A DNA stretch of 15,034 bases, taken from positions 1 through 15,034 of the forward strand of contig CAKUND010000035.1 of NCBI GenBank assembly GCA_934668295.1. Direction: 5' to 3'. The notes below the pieces were generated by a model. The model ran no database searches, was not told the origin of the DNA, and saw only the letters and a list, made by a program, of their open reading frames with translations. Positions 7,438-14,615 of the stretch are shown here, in pieces. The position numbers and the translations under genes are program-made. This DNA is from an uncultured Oscillospiraceae bacterium (GTDB lineage: Bacteria > Bacillota > Clostridia > Oscillospirales > Oscillospiraceae). Position 1 is the first letter of the stretch, and every line of letters begins with the position of its first letter.

Positions 7438-7998
7438 TTACTGATCCTGATAGACAGAGGGCTTCAGAACGCCGACGAACGGAAGGTTCCGGTAATAATC
7501 TTCGTAATCCAGACCAAAGCCGACGACAAACGCGGGCGGAACCGTGAAGCAGGTGTAATCCGGCTTCAGCTCGACCTTGCGGCCCGTAGGCTTATCGAGC
7601 AGCGTGCAGATCTTAACAGACGCAGGCTTGCGCTCGCGGAACATTTCGCAGATCATTTTGAGCGTGCTGCCGGAGTCGATGATATCCTCGAGGATCAGCA
7701 CGTGCCGCCCTTCGATATCATGATCGATATCCTTGCGGAACGTCAGCTTGCCGGTAGATTCCGTGCCGCCCTCGAAGGAGGTGATGCACATGAAATCCTC
7801 CTGTACCGGGATGCTGATGGCGTTGGCCATTTCCGCAAAGAACGGAACGACGCCCTTGAGAACACCGACCAGGATCGGGCATTTGCCGCGGTAATCCTCC
7901 GCGATCTGCGCACCGACCTCCTTGATCCGCGCGTGGATCTCCTCCTCGGAAACAAGAACGCGTTCAATGTCCTGAAGCATGTCAGATTTGTTAATCAT
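7438..7998 (-). CDS. hpt: Hypoxanthine phosphoribosyltransferase
   Basis: This purine-salvage enzyme transfers phosphoribose from PRPP to hypoxanthine, and usually guanine, in the cytoplasm. The 186-residue protein has the PRPP-binding loop LILEDIIDSGST at 101-112, the flexible-loop region around ITSFEGGTESTGK (72-84), and the C-terminal base-binding segment PPAFVVGFGLDYEDYYRNLP. ATG 7998 (MINKSDMLQD) is preceded by GAGG at 9 nt; a second in-frame ATG six codons later (7980) is possible but has no better ribosome binding site. Its first 8 bp overlap the end of tilS, which suggests translational coupling, and ftsH begins 38 bp after its stop. In Bacillus the TilS-Hpt pair is reported to regulate ftsH, so the linkage may matter functionally. 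Confidence 0.96.
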   Translation of the reverse strand: MINKSDMLQDIERVLVSEEEIHARIKEVGAQIAEDYRGKCPILVGVLKGVVPFFAEMANAISIPVQEDFMCITSFEGGTESTGKLTFRKDIDHDIEGRHVLILEDIIDSGSTLKMICEMFRERKPASVKICTLLDKPTGRKVELKPDYTCFTVPPAFVVGFGLDYEDYYRNLPFVGVLKPSVYQDQ

Positions 7999-9346
7999 AC
8001 AGCGAATCCTCTTTCTCTATTTCTTCAATTCTGATGATGATCGCATGGCCGCCGGGAGCGGCTGCGCGATCAAGGTTGACGCCGATCCCGCAGACACCGA
8101 GAATTCCATGCTCATCTGCAGCCACCGGAAGCAGGTCACGCCTGTTCAGTGGAATTTTGCGGTCGATCATGAGCTTTTTCAATGTCTTCCTGCCGCCGGA
8201 GACGCGCATCGTATCGTGTGTCCGGCGCGGACGGAACAGGATCTTTACACTTGAGCCTATCGTATCACACTTTACGGCAAAAGTGGAGAGTGTATTTTGA
8301 AATTCTGAAAATTTTTCTTGCCATTCGCAGCAAACGCGAAACCCGGGCGGCTGAAGGACAGCAGATTCTCCGACCGAAAGCGTGACCGGCTCGAATGCAG
8401 CAGGGGAGTCGGCTATAAGAAGCAGCCGGTCATATTCCCGCTGCGCCGTAAATCCGCCCGGCAGCGATACGCGCGCAGACGGGCAGTCAGAAAACAGCAG
8501 CCGGTCAACGGCGTTGATATGGCGCTCGGAAAGCTTCGGCGCGTGGATCTGGCCGAGAAACAGCTTCACAGCGCGCGTGCGGACAGCATCCGGACAGGCG
8601 GCAAGAACGCCGCACCGGATCCCATCCGGCAGGATAGCCTCCTGCAGAGCCTGTTCGGCCTGCGCGGAAAGCTGCGCCTCATCCGCCCCCAGAAGTCTGC
8701 ACATACGAAATGCCGTTTTGCACAAAGACGGGTTTTCCTGCTTAAGAAGCGGGATAACCGACTGCCGCAGGCGGTTGCGCCGTGCATCGGGCAGGAGATT
8801 GGTACTGTCGGTCACATAGGAAAGGCCGTTTTGCTTGAGATACACCTCGATTTCCTCACGTGAGGCGGCAAGCATGGGCCGGATAAACGAATCGCGCTTC
8901 GGCGGAATGCCGCAGAGCCCGGCAAGGCCAGTGCCGCGCGTAAGATTCAGGAGCACCGTTTCCAGATTGTCGTCCTGTGTATGCGCCGTCGCGATGAGGC
9001 CGGGCAGGGAAGTGAAAAACGCGTAGCGAAGCGCACGCGCTGCTTCCTCAACGGATTCGTGCGTCTTTGCCGCGCGGGCGCGTACATCACCGTTATCAAC
9101 ATGGAGCACGACGCCCAGTTCGGCGCAGAGCGTACGGACAAACGCCTCGTCGCGGTCTGATTCTTCGCTGCGCAGCTGATGATTGAAATGCGCCGCCTCG
9201 ACCGTAATGCCGAGCGTATTCCGTAAGGACAACAAAACATGCAGCATACAGACGGAGTCCGCCCCGCCGGAGACGGCGCAGATCACGGTGTCGCCCGGCT
9301 TTGTCATGCGCTGCTCCCGCATCCACGAAAAAACCTTATCCGTCAT
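7991..9346 (-). CDS. tilS: tRNA(Ile)-lysidine synthase
   Basis: TilS attaches lysine to C34 of the CAU-anticodon tRNA-Ile using ATP, converting it from methionine to isoleucine identity; the reaction is essential in most bacteria. The 451-residue protein has the N-type ATP-pyrophosphatase P-loop SGGADS at 26-31, then AAHFNHQLR with the conserved HxNHxLR pattern, and ATAHTQDDNLETVLLNLTRGTGLAGLCGIP. A long C-terminal tRNA-binding region follows. I begin it at ATG 9346 (MTDKVFSWMREQ). The frame is open to 9586, but the extra 80 residues are arginine- and serine-rich readthrough of the dnaB 3' end in another frame. The start overlaps the dnaB stop by 11 bp, and the stop overlaps the hpt start by 8 bp, so three genes are tightly coupled. 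Confidence 0.96.
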   Translation of the reverse strand: MTDKVFSWMREQRMTKPGDTVICAVSGGADSVCMLHVLLSLRNTLGITVEAAHFNHQLRSEESDRDEAFVRTLCAELGVVLHVDNGDVRARAAKTHESVEEAARALRYAFFTSLPGLIATAHTQDDNLETVLLNLTRGTGLAGLCGIPPKRDSFIRPMLAASREEIEVYLKQNGLSYVTDSTNLLPDARRNRLRQSVIPLLKQENPSLCKTAFRMCRLLGADEAQLSAQAEQALQEAILPDGIRCGVLAACPDAVRTRAVKLFLGQIHAPKLSERHINAVDRLLFSDCPSARVSLPGGFTAQREYDRLLLIADSPAAFEPVTLSVGESAVLQPPGFRVCCEWQEKFSEFQNTLSTFAVKCDTIGSSVKILFRPRRTHDTMRVSGGRKTLKKLMIDRKIPLNRRDLLPVAADEHGILGVCGIGVNLDRAAAPGGHAIIIRIEEIEKEDSLYD

Positions 9347-10676
9347 GCTTCCATTCCAGATCGGAGAACGTGAAGAACTGCGGCCGCCATTGCAGCTTGA
9401 CCGTGCCGGTCTCACCATGGCGGTTTTTCGCAACGATGCACTCGGCGATGTTCTTGTCCTGCGTGTTGGGGTTGTAATATTCATCGCGGTAGAGGAATAT
9501 GACCGAGTCCGCGTCCTGCTCGATCGCGCCGGATTCACGAAGATCGGACAGCATCGGCCGCTTGTCGGTGCGAGATTCATTGGCACGTGACAGCTGGCTG
9601 AGGCAGATCACCGGTACGTTCAGCTCCTTCGCCATGATCTTAAGCGCGCGGGAGATATCGCTGACGACTGTTACACGGTTGTCGCCGGATTTCCCGGGCG
9701 CAGCGGCGGTCATCAACTGCAGATAGTCGATCAGCACCAGCCCCAGATTGTCGAGCCGGCGGCATTTTGCGTTGATCTCCGCGACCGTGATAGCCGGGTT
9801 GTCGTCCACGCGGATATCCGTCTGGCTGAGCGCGGACGAGGCAATAGACAGCTTGCCCCAGTCCTCCTCGTCCAGATGGCCTGTCGTGAGCTTCTGGTTT
9901 TCGACAAAGCTTTCCGTGGAAAGAAGACGCATGACCAGCTGCTCCCGCGACATTTCGAGAGAGAAGAACGCAACGGTCTTTTCATAGGTCTTCGCCACGT
10001 TCAGGCAGATATTCAGCGCGATTGCTGTCTTGCCCATGCCGGGACGGGCGGCGATCAGGATCAGGTCGGTCTTGTTCAAACCATTGATCTTGCGGTCGAG
10101 ATCGTGAAGTCCGGTCGACAGACCGGGGATCTCGCTTCCGGAGGCTGCCAGCTCCTCCAGCCGGTCATAGACATTGATCATGACCTTGCCGATATGCTGC
10201 AGGCTGTCTCCGGTGTTGCCGCGCCGGAGCGAATAGATCTTTTTCTCCGAGACCTCCAGCATCTCCTGCGCCGTGCCAACGCCGTCGTAGACCATTTCCG
10301 TGATCTCCGACGACGCAGTCGCCAGCGCGCGCAGCAGCGCCTTGTCATGCACGATCGTGCAGTACTGCTTGACGTTGGCCGCGGTCGGCGTGATCTTCAA
10401 AAGCTGCGCAAGATAGTCATAGCTGCGCTGTTCGTCGTACACGCCGCGCTCTTTCATTTTATTGAGTACGGTAACGGGATCGATCTTTTCCGAGAAGTTG
10501 AACATCGTATAGATCGTCTCGTAGATCTCGCGGTTCTGCCGGAGATAGAAGTCGTCGGGCTGCAGCATGCCGACCACATCTGGCACACAGCGCTCGTCGA
10601 TCAGCATCGAGCCGAGCACAGACTGCTCCGCCTCCAATGCCTGCGGGGCCTGCCGCTGAAGCAGGTCTTCGTCCAT
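9336..10676 (-). CDS. dnaB: Replicative DNA helicase DnaB
   Basis: This hexameric 5'-to-3' helicase unwinds the replication fork and recruits primase. The naming used in Bacillus is dnaC for the same protein. The 446 residues hold the N-terminal domain (about 8-110, starting PQALEAEQSVLGSML) and a RecA-like ATPase with Walker A ARPGMGKT at 210-217, Walker B LGLVLIDYLQLM at 311-322, and the H4-type sequence LSQLSRANESRTDKRP near 359-374. No intein interrupts it. ATG 10676 has an AAGGG about 13 nt upstream, a long spacing, but the N-terminus fits the family and no better start exists. rplI lies 42 bp upstream, the usual bacterial rplI-dnaB pairing, and tilS overlaps its end. It is complete. Confidence 0.97.
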   Translation of the reverse strand: MDEDLLQRQAPQALEAEQSVLGSMLIDERCVPDVVGMLQPDDFYLRQNREIYETIYTMFNFSEKIDPVTVLNKMKERGVYDEQRSYDYLAQLLKITPTAANVKQYCTIVHDKALLRALATASSEITEMVYDGVGTAQEMLEVSEKKIYSLRRGNTGDSLQHIGKVMINVYDRLEELAASGSEIPGLSTGLHDLDRKINGLNKTDLILIAARPGMGKTAIALNICLNVAKTYEKTVAFFSLEMSREQLVMRLLSTESFVENQKLTTGHLDEEDWGKLSIASSALSQTDIRVDDNPAITVAEINAKCRRLDNLGLVLIDYLQLMTAAAPGKSGDNRVTVVSDISRALKIMAKELNVPVICLSQLSRANESRTDKRPMLSDLRESGAIEQDADSVIFLYRDEYYNPNTQDKNIAECIVAKNRHGETGTVKLQWRPQFFTFSDLEWKHDG

Positions 10677-10718
10677 CGATGTTCACATCCCTTCGGAAAA
10701 TGATGCGCTGGGGCCGTA

Positions 10719-11165
10719 TCAGGCTTCTTTGACCTCGATTTTGAGCTCAGCGTTGATCTCATAGCCAAGCTTGCACTTGACCGTGTAAACGCCGACCGAC
10801 TTGATCGGTTCGTCAAGAATGATTTTCCGCTTGTCCAGCTGGATCCCGGCCTGCTTTGCAAGCGCCTCGGAAACCTCCGTGTTCGTGACCGAGCCAAACA
10901 GACGGCCCGCTCCGCCGCCCTTGGCGGTGACGACAACGGTCATATCCTTCATACGGTTGCGCAGCTCGAGCGCTTCCGCGCGCTCCTTGGCCTGCCGCTC
11001 CTGCGTGGCCTTGTCATTCATGCGCATGGTATTGATGTTGTCTGCGGTCGCTTCCTGCGCAAGCCTGCGTGGCAGCAGGAAGTTGCGCGCATAGCCATCA
11101 GAGACCTCGATCATCTGGCCGCGCTTGCCCTGACCTCTTACGTCCTGCGTTAAGATAACCTTCAT
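10719..11165 (-). CDS. rplI: Ribosomal protein bL9
   Basis: bL9 binds domain V of 23S rRNA near the L1 stalk and helps maintain reading frame. The 148 residues match the usual length. The N-terminal domain MKVILTQDVRGQGKRGQMIEVSDGYARN carries the RNA-binding loop and is followed by FLLPRRLA. A charged connecting helix spans about 40-75, and the C-terminal domain holds the glycine-rich KGGGAGRLFGSVT stretch. I start at ATG 11165 because GGAG lies 8 nt upstream and the family begins MKVIL. An in-frame extension to 11309 lies within the end of rodA and is rejected. It sits 40 bp after rodA and 42 bp before dnaB, in one transcription unit. Confidence 0.97.
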   Translation of the reverse strand: MKVILTQDVRGQGKRGQMIEVSDGYARNFLLPRRLAQEATADNINTMRMNDKATQERQAKERAEALELRNRMKDMTVVVTAKGGGAGRLFGSVTNTEVSEALAKQAGIQLDKRKIILDEPIKSVGVYTVKCKLGYEINAELKIEVKEA

Positions 11166-11205
11166 GGTAAAAACTCCTTTCAGAGAAAAATATCTGATGC
11201 CGTGT

Positions 11206-12363
11206 CTACGCCGCCGATAACGGAGGCCGGATATAGCGCGCATTGCTGTCCGGCGCGGGGCGCATATTGATACCGGATACAATGCCCATCGCGAAGAACA
11301 TCGTGACAAGCGAGCTGCCGCCGTAGGAAAAGAACGGCAGCGTCAGGCCAATGACCGGCACGAGGCCGATGCACACGCCGATGTTGATGAACACCTGTGC
11401 CGTCAGCATGCCTGCGATGCCGACGCAGATGAGCCGGTTCATATAGTTGCCGGACTTGATGCCGACATAAATGATACGGATGATGATCGCTGTCAGCAGA
11501 ATGAGAACTGCCATGCAGCCGAGCATCCCCAGTTCCTCACCGATGGAGGAGAAGATCAGATCCGTGTGCCCCGCAGGGATCGTGCCGCTCTGCACCATCG
11601 TCCCGTGGTACAGCCCCTGCCCGGTGATCCCGCCGTTTTGCAGTGCGCGCAGGCTGCGGTTCATCTGGTAGCGCTGATCCCGCGCTTCCGCATCGATACG
11701 CGGATCGAACAGCACCCAGATGCGGCTGCGCCTGTCATAGCTGAGAAACTGCCACAAAAACGGAGAGGCCACGAGCAGTACCGCAAACGCGCCGAGGAAC
11801 CACAGCAGGTTCACGCCGCCGACAAATGCCATAATGACGAAAATAAACAGATACTGCAGCGCAACGCCCAGATCCTCCGACGCCACAACGATCAGGCCGA
11901 ACATGAAGATCGTAATGACCGCCAGGCGCAGAACCGTTGAAATGTGCGAGATCTTATTCTGCCGGATGCTCATGGTCTTGGCGAGGATCATGATAAACGG
12001 GATTTTGCAGAGCTCCGCAGGCTGGATAGAAAACGGCAGAAAGCTGAAGGCCAGCCAGGAACGGTTGCCGCTTCTGGTATCGCCGAAGGGGAACAGGAGC
12101 AGAATAAAAATTGCTGAGAAAATCAGCAGCAGCTCACGCCGCTCAGCAATGATATCAACGTCAATCAGCGTAAAAACGACATATAAAATAATACCGAGGA
12201 TCAGCGCAAGGATCTGCGTGCGGACATACTGCGTGCTGCCCTTGACGTTCGTTGCGCTGGAAATGATCACAATGCCGTAGACGCTGGCGGCGATACAAAG
12301 GCTCAGAAGGATCATATCCGCGCGCCGGACAAAGCTGCCGATCGCTTTCCATATTCCGTGCAT
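11206..12363 (-). CDS. rodA: SEDS peptidoglycan glycosyltransferase RodA
   Basis: RodA is the membrane glycosyltransferase of the elongasome and polymerises lipid II with a class B penicillin-binding protein during side-wall growth. The 385 residues form about 10 membrane segments. Visible family features are GDTRSGNRSWL (94-104), FSIQPAELCK (111-120; the SxQPSE-type motif), NGGITGQGLYHGT (243-255), AGHTDLIFSSIGEELG (264-279) holding the catalytic aspartate D268, and the C-terminal GLTLPFFSYGGSS. Sister proteins FtsW and SpoVE share this fold; the sequence and the position beside rplI-dnaB do not fully exclude them, but RodA fits best. ATG 12363 has AAGGAGG at 7 nt, and the gene has its own near-consensus promoter. 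It leads the minus-strand housekeeping run. Confidence 0.9.
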   Translation of the reverse strand: MHGIWKAIGSFVRRADMILLSLCIAASVYGIVIISSATNVKGSTQYVRTQILALILGIILYVVFTLIDVDIIAERRELLLIFSAIFILLLFPFGDTRSGNRSWLAFSFLPFSIQPAELCKIPFIMILAKTMSIRQNKISHISTVLRLAVITIFMFGLIVVASEDLGVALQYLFIFVIMAFVGGVNLLWFLGAFAVLLVASPFLWQFLSYDRRSRIWVLFDPRIDAEARDQRYQMNRSLRALQNGGITGQGLYHGTMVQSGTIPAGHTDLIFSSIGEELGMLGCMAVLILLTAIIIRIIYVGIKSGNYMNRLICVGIAGMLTAQVFINIGVCIGLVPVIGLTLPFFSYGGSSLVTMFFAMGIVSGINMRPAPDSNARYIRPPLSAA

Positions 12364-12402
12364 AAAGCCGCCTCCTTCTAAAAAACGTAATAGATTGTCA
12401 CC

Positions 12403-12431
12403 ATTATATCAGATAATCATAAAAGTGCCAA
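12403..12431 (-). promoter_or_regulatory. Sigma-A-type promoter for rodA and the downstream operon
   Basis: The -35 box is TTGGCA (12426-12431), the spacer is 17 bp, and the -10 box is TATAAT (12403-12408), a perfect match. The leader to rodA is about 35 nt. This is the only strong promoter I find for the genes from rodA to the radical SAM gene. Confidence 0.85.
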
Positions 12432-12455
12432 GCTTTTTATTTCCGATGAACCGCA

Positions 12456-12484
12456 TTGATTTTATGTTCCGCGTATGCTATAAT
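12456..12484 (+). promoter_or_regulatory. Sigma-A-type promoter for tsaE-tsaB
   Basis: TTGATT (12456-12461), a 17-bp spacer and TATAAT (12479-12484) lie 39 bp before the tsaE ATG. It is divergent from the rodA promoter; the two -35 boxes are separated by only 24 bp. Confidence 0.82.
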
Positions 12485-12523
12485 GCGACGGATATAAAAT
12501 GGGGCAGGTAGGGGGCTTTGGTT

Positions 12524-12967
12524 ATGCAGATCACCACGCACAGCGCGGACGAAACGCAGGCGCTTGGGGCAAAGCTGGCAGAGCGCCTGCAGCCGGGAGA
12601 CGTGATCGCCTACTTCGGGGATCTCGGAGCTGGGAAGACGGCGCTCACGCGCGGCATCGCGCAGGGCCTCGGCATTGCGGATCCTGTAACAAGCCCGACC
12701 TATACCATTGTCAATGAATATCTCACGGGCCGCATTCCGCTGTTTCACTTCGATATGTACCGTCTCAGTTCCTCGGACGAGCTGTTCGACATTGGCTGGG
12801 AGGATTATCTCACGCGCGGCGGCGTGTGCGCTGTCGAATGGAGCGAGAATGTCGAGGACGCGCTGCAGGACGCCATCCGTGTCACCATTGAAAAAGACCC
12901 GTTCGAGCCCGATACCCGCTGCATCACCATAGAAGGAGGAAGCCGCTTTGAAGCTCCTTGCCTTTGA
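12524..12967 (+). CDS. tsaE: tRNA t6A biosynthesis ATPase TsaE
   Basis: TsaE is the P-loop ATPase that works with TsaB and TsaD to put threonylcarbamoyl on A37 of ANN-decoding tRNAs. The 147-residue protein has Walker A GDLGAGKT at 32-39, followed by VTSPTYTIVNEY and FHFDMYRL, both typical of the family, and GVCAVEWSEN near 103-112. I start it at ATG 12524, 8 nt after GGGGG. A TTG at 12518 is in frame but only 2 nt from that site. The 3' end overlaps tsaB by 20 bp, indicating translational coupling. The gene is complete. Confidence 0.95.
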   Translation: MQITTHSADETQALGAKLAERLQPGDVIAYFGDLGAGKTALTRGIAQGLGIADPVTSPTYTIVNEYLTGRIPLFHFDMYRLSSSDELFDIGWEDYLTRGGVCAVEWSENVEDALQDAIRVTIEKDPFEPDTRCITIEGGSRFEAPCL

Positions 12968-13661
12968 ATCCTCGGCGAAAGCCGCCAGCACTGCGCTGCT
13001 CTCAGACGGCTGCCTGCTTGCCGAATATACGCAGAATTCCGGCCAGACCCACAGCCGGACGCTGATGGAACTGGCGAAAAACATGCTTTCCGGCTGCGAC
13101 CTGACCCCGCAGGACATTGACGCTGTCGCCGTCGCCGCCGGGCCCGGGAGCTTTACGGGCGTGCGCATCGGCATGGCCTGTGCCAAAGGCTTTGCGTGGG
13201 GCCGTCAGCTTCCGCTCTACGGCGTTTCGACACTGGAGGCCATGGTGCGCGGCGCTGCCTGCGCAGATGGCGTTTACTGCGCCTGCATGGACGCGCGGAA
13301 GGGCCAGATCTATAACGCCGTATTCGATTGGACTGCCGGGGCGCTCCTTCGCCGCACGGAGGATCGTGCAATCGCGATCTCCGAGCTGCTGCAGGAGCTG
13401 CAGAGCATGCCCGGCCCTGTTTATCTCGTCGGCGACGGCGCGAAGCTCGTTTTTGATACGCTGATAGATGAGAATCTGCCGCTGCAGCTGCTTCCCGAGC
13501 ATCTGCGCCAGCAAAGAGCTTCCGGTGTGGCACTGGCCGCAATGGAAAAAATCGCTGTGGGTGAGCCGGGGGATGCCGCCGCACTGACGCCCAATTACCT
13601 GCGTCAGGCGCAGGCAGAGCGCACGCGGCAGCATGACAAGGACTTTTATTTGAAAAAATAA
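12948..13661 (+). CDS. tsaB: tRNA t6A biosynthesis protein TsaB
   Basis: TsaB is an ASKHA-fold partner, inactive as an enzyme itself, that dimerises with TsaD in the t6A complex. The 237 residues begin MKLLAFESSAKAASTALL and contain THSRTLMELAKNML and the highly conserved VAAGPGSFTGVRIGMACAKG near 63-82. The start is a TTG at 12948, supported by AAGGAGG exactly 8 nt upstream and by the family's N-terminus. It overlaps tsaE by 20 bp. In many Firmicutes rimI and tsaD follow; here the next gene is upp, so tsaD must be elsewhere. The gap to upp is 29 bp without a clear promoter. Confidence 0.94.
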   Translation: MKLLAFESSAKAASTALLSDGCLLAEYTQNSGQTHSRTLMELAKNMLSGCDLTPQDIDAVAVAAGPGSFTGVRIGMACAKGFAWGRQLPLYGVSTLEAMVRGAACADGVYCACMDARKGQIYNAVFDWTAGALLRRTEDRAIAISELLQELQSMPGPVYLVGDGAKLVFDTLIDENLPLQLLPEHLRQQRASGVALAAMEKIAVGEPGDAAALTPNYLRQAQAERTRQHDKDFYLKK

Positions 13662-13690
13662 TTGAATAGAAAAGACAAAGGAGCAACATC

Positions 13691-14338
13691 ATGAGCACGA
13701 AAGCATTTGGAGAACACGTACATGTCATGGACCATCCGCTCGTTGCGCACAAGCTGACGATCATGCGCGACAAAAACACCAGCGTCAAGGATTTCCGCGA
13801 GCTGGTCAGCGAGATCGGTATGCTCATCACCTATGAGGCCACCCGTGATCTGCCGCTCACCACCAAAACGGTCGAGACCCCGATCTGCACGGCGGAGGAG
13901 CCGACGCTGGCCGGTAAGAAAATCGCAGTCGTGCCCATCCTGCGCGCGGGCCTCGGTCTGGTCGACGGCGTTCTGCGCATGGTCCCGTCCGCCCGTGTCG
14001 GCCATATCGGCATGTTCCGCGACGAGGAAACACTTGAGCCGCACGTCTACTTCTGCAAAATGCCGAAGGACATTGCCGAGCGTGACATCATGATCGTCGA
14101 CCCCATGCTCGCCACCGGCGGCTCCGCCGACGCGGCCATTGCCGAGATGAAAAAACGCGGCTGCCACAGCATCAAGCTCATGGTCCTCGTCGCTGCTCCC
14201 GAGGGCATCGAGCTCATCACGAAAAAGTATCCCGATGTCGAGCTCTACTGCGGCGCGGTCGATGAAAAGCTGAACGACCACGGCTACATCGTCCCCGGCC
14301 TCGGCGACGCTGGCGACCGCATCTTCGGCACAAAATAA
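13691..14338 (+). CDS. upp: Uracil phosphoribosyltransferase
   Basis: This salvage enzyme converts uracil and PRPP to UMP. The 215 residues are slightly longer than the common 208-209. Recognisable features are [15 protein letters not shown] (81-95), the PRPP-binding loop [15 protein letters not shown] (133-147), and the C-terminal uracil-binding segment [20 protein letters not shown] 13691 has AAAGGAG about 8 nt upstream. It follows tsaB by 29 bp on the same strand, so it is probably the third gene of the tsaE operon. A strong terminator follows directly. No pyrimidine attenuator or PyrR-type binding element was recognised in the short upstream gap. Confidence 0.97.
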   Translation: MSTKAFGEHVHVMDHPLVAHKLTIMRDKNTSVKDFRELVSEIGMLITYEATRDLPLTTKTVETPICTAEEPTLAGKKIAVVPILRAGLGLVDGVLRMVPSARVGHIGMFRDEETLEPHVYFCKMPKDIAERDIMIVDPMLATGGSADAAIAEMKKRGCHSIKLMVLVAAPEGIELITKKYPDVELYCGAVDEKLNDHGYIVPGLGDAGDRIFGTK

Positions 14339-14348
14339 AACACCCCTC

Positions 14349-14384
14349 AAACGGAGAAAACCACCCAGGTTTTCTCCGTTTTTT
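14349..14384 (+). terminator. Intrinsic terminator of the tsaE-tsaB-upp unit
   Basis: A perfect stem of 13-14 bp (AACGGAGAAAACC paired with GGTTTTCTCCGTT) with a 5-nt loop leads into a run of six T, starting 10 bp after the upp stop. Confidence 0.93.
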
Positions 14385-14427
14385 CTGCGAATCTGTTGCG
14401 AAGAAGAAATTGCGCCGCTAAAAAGAG

Positions 14428-14443
14428 ATTTGAATGTTCAAAT
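14428..14443. promoter_or_regulatory. Perfect palindrome in the upp / Fe-S scaffold intergenic region
   Basis: ATTTGAATGTTCAAAT has 7-bp perfect arms around TG. It is too short and AT-rich to be a terminator, and resembles the operator of a dimeric regulator. It lies 86 bp upstream of the -35 box of the next gene. Of the 231 bp between the upp terminator and the next start codon, this palindrome, a second inverted repeat and the promoter are all I can see. Confidence 0.35.
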
Positions 14444-14491
14444 AGGTCTGCGTAACTACATGGCAAGCTCACAAACGGCAGTCATCTTTTG

Positions 14492-14517
14492 AATTAGCTG
14501 CCTTCGCTCCGCTAATT
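14492..14517. repeat. Inverted repeat just upstream of the scaffold-gene promoter
   Basis: AATTAGC (14492-14498) and GCTAATT (14511-14517) are perfect 7-bp arms around 12 nt, ending 12 bp before the -35 box. The position suits an activator or regulator site, but the arms are short. Confidence 0.35.
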
Positions 14518-14529
14518 TTCCGCAAATTC

Positions 14530-14558
14530 TTGACTTCCCACGCGAATCTGGGTATAAT
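14530..14558 (+). promoter_or_regulatory. Sigma-A-type promoter for the Fe-S scaffold gene
   Basis: TTGACT (14530-14535), a 17-bp spacer and TATAAT (14553-14558). The leader is about 50 nt, ending in GAAAGGAAG about 8 nt before the ATG. Confidence 0.87.
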
Positions 14559-14615
14559 CCAATCGTAATAACAGCCAATCCCGGCTTTTAGAATTCTTGA
14601 AAGGAAGACCTGTAT

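Noticed and set aside
6059..7444. 461-codon open frame on the plus strand opposite ftsH
   Set aside because: It is antisense to a complete, motif-rich ftsH, shows no recognisable domain, and lacks a convincing ribosome binding site; long antisense frames are expected in GC-rich genes.
9347..9586. 80-residue N-terminal extension of tilS
   Set aside because: It reads the end of dnaB out of frame and gives an Arg/Ser-rich peptide; the family start and overlap with the dnaB stop support 9346.
9336..10676. Intein or mobile insertion in dnaB
   Set aside because: Walker A, Walker B and H4-type motifs are contiguous and the protein is of normal length, so nothing is inserted.
11166..11309. 48-residue N-terminal extension of rplI
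   Set aside because: It overlaps the end of rodA, and bL9 always begins near MKVIL with the ribosome binding site seen at 11165.
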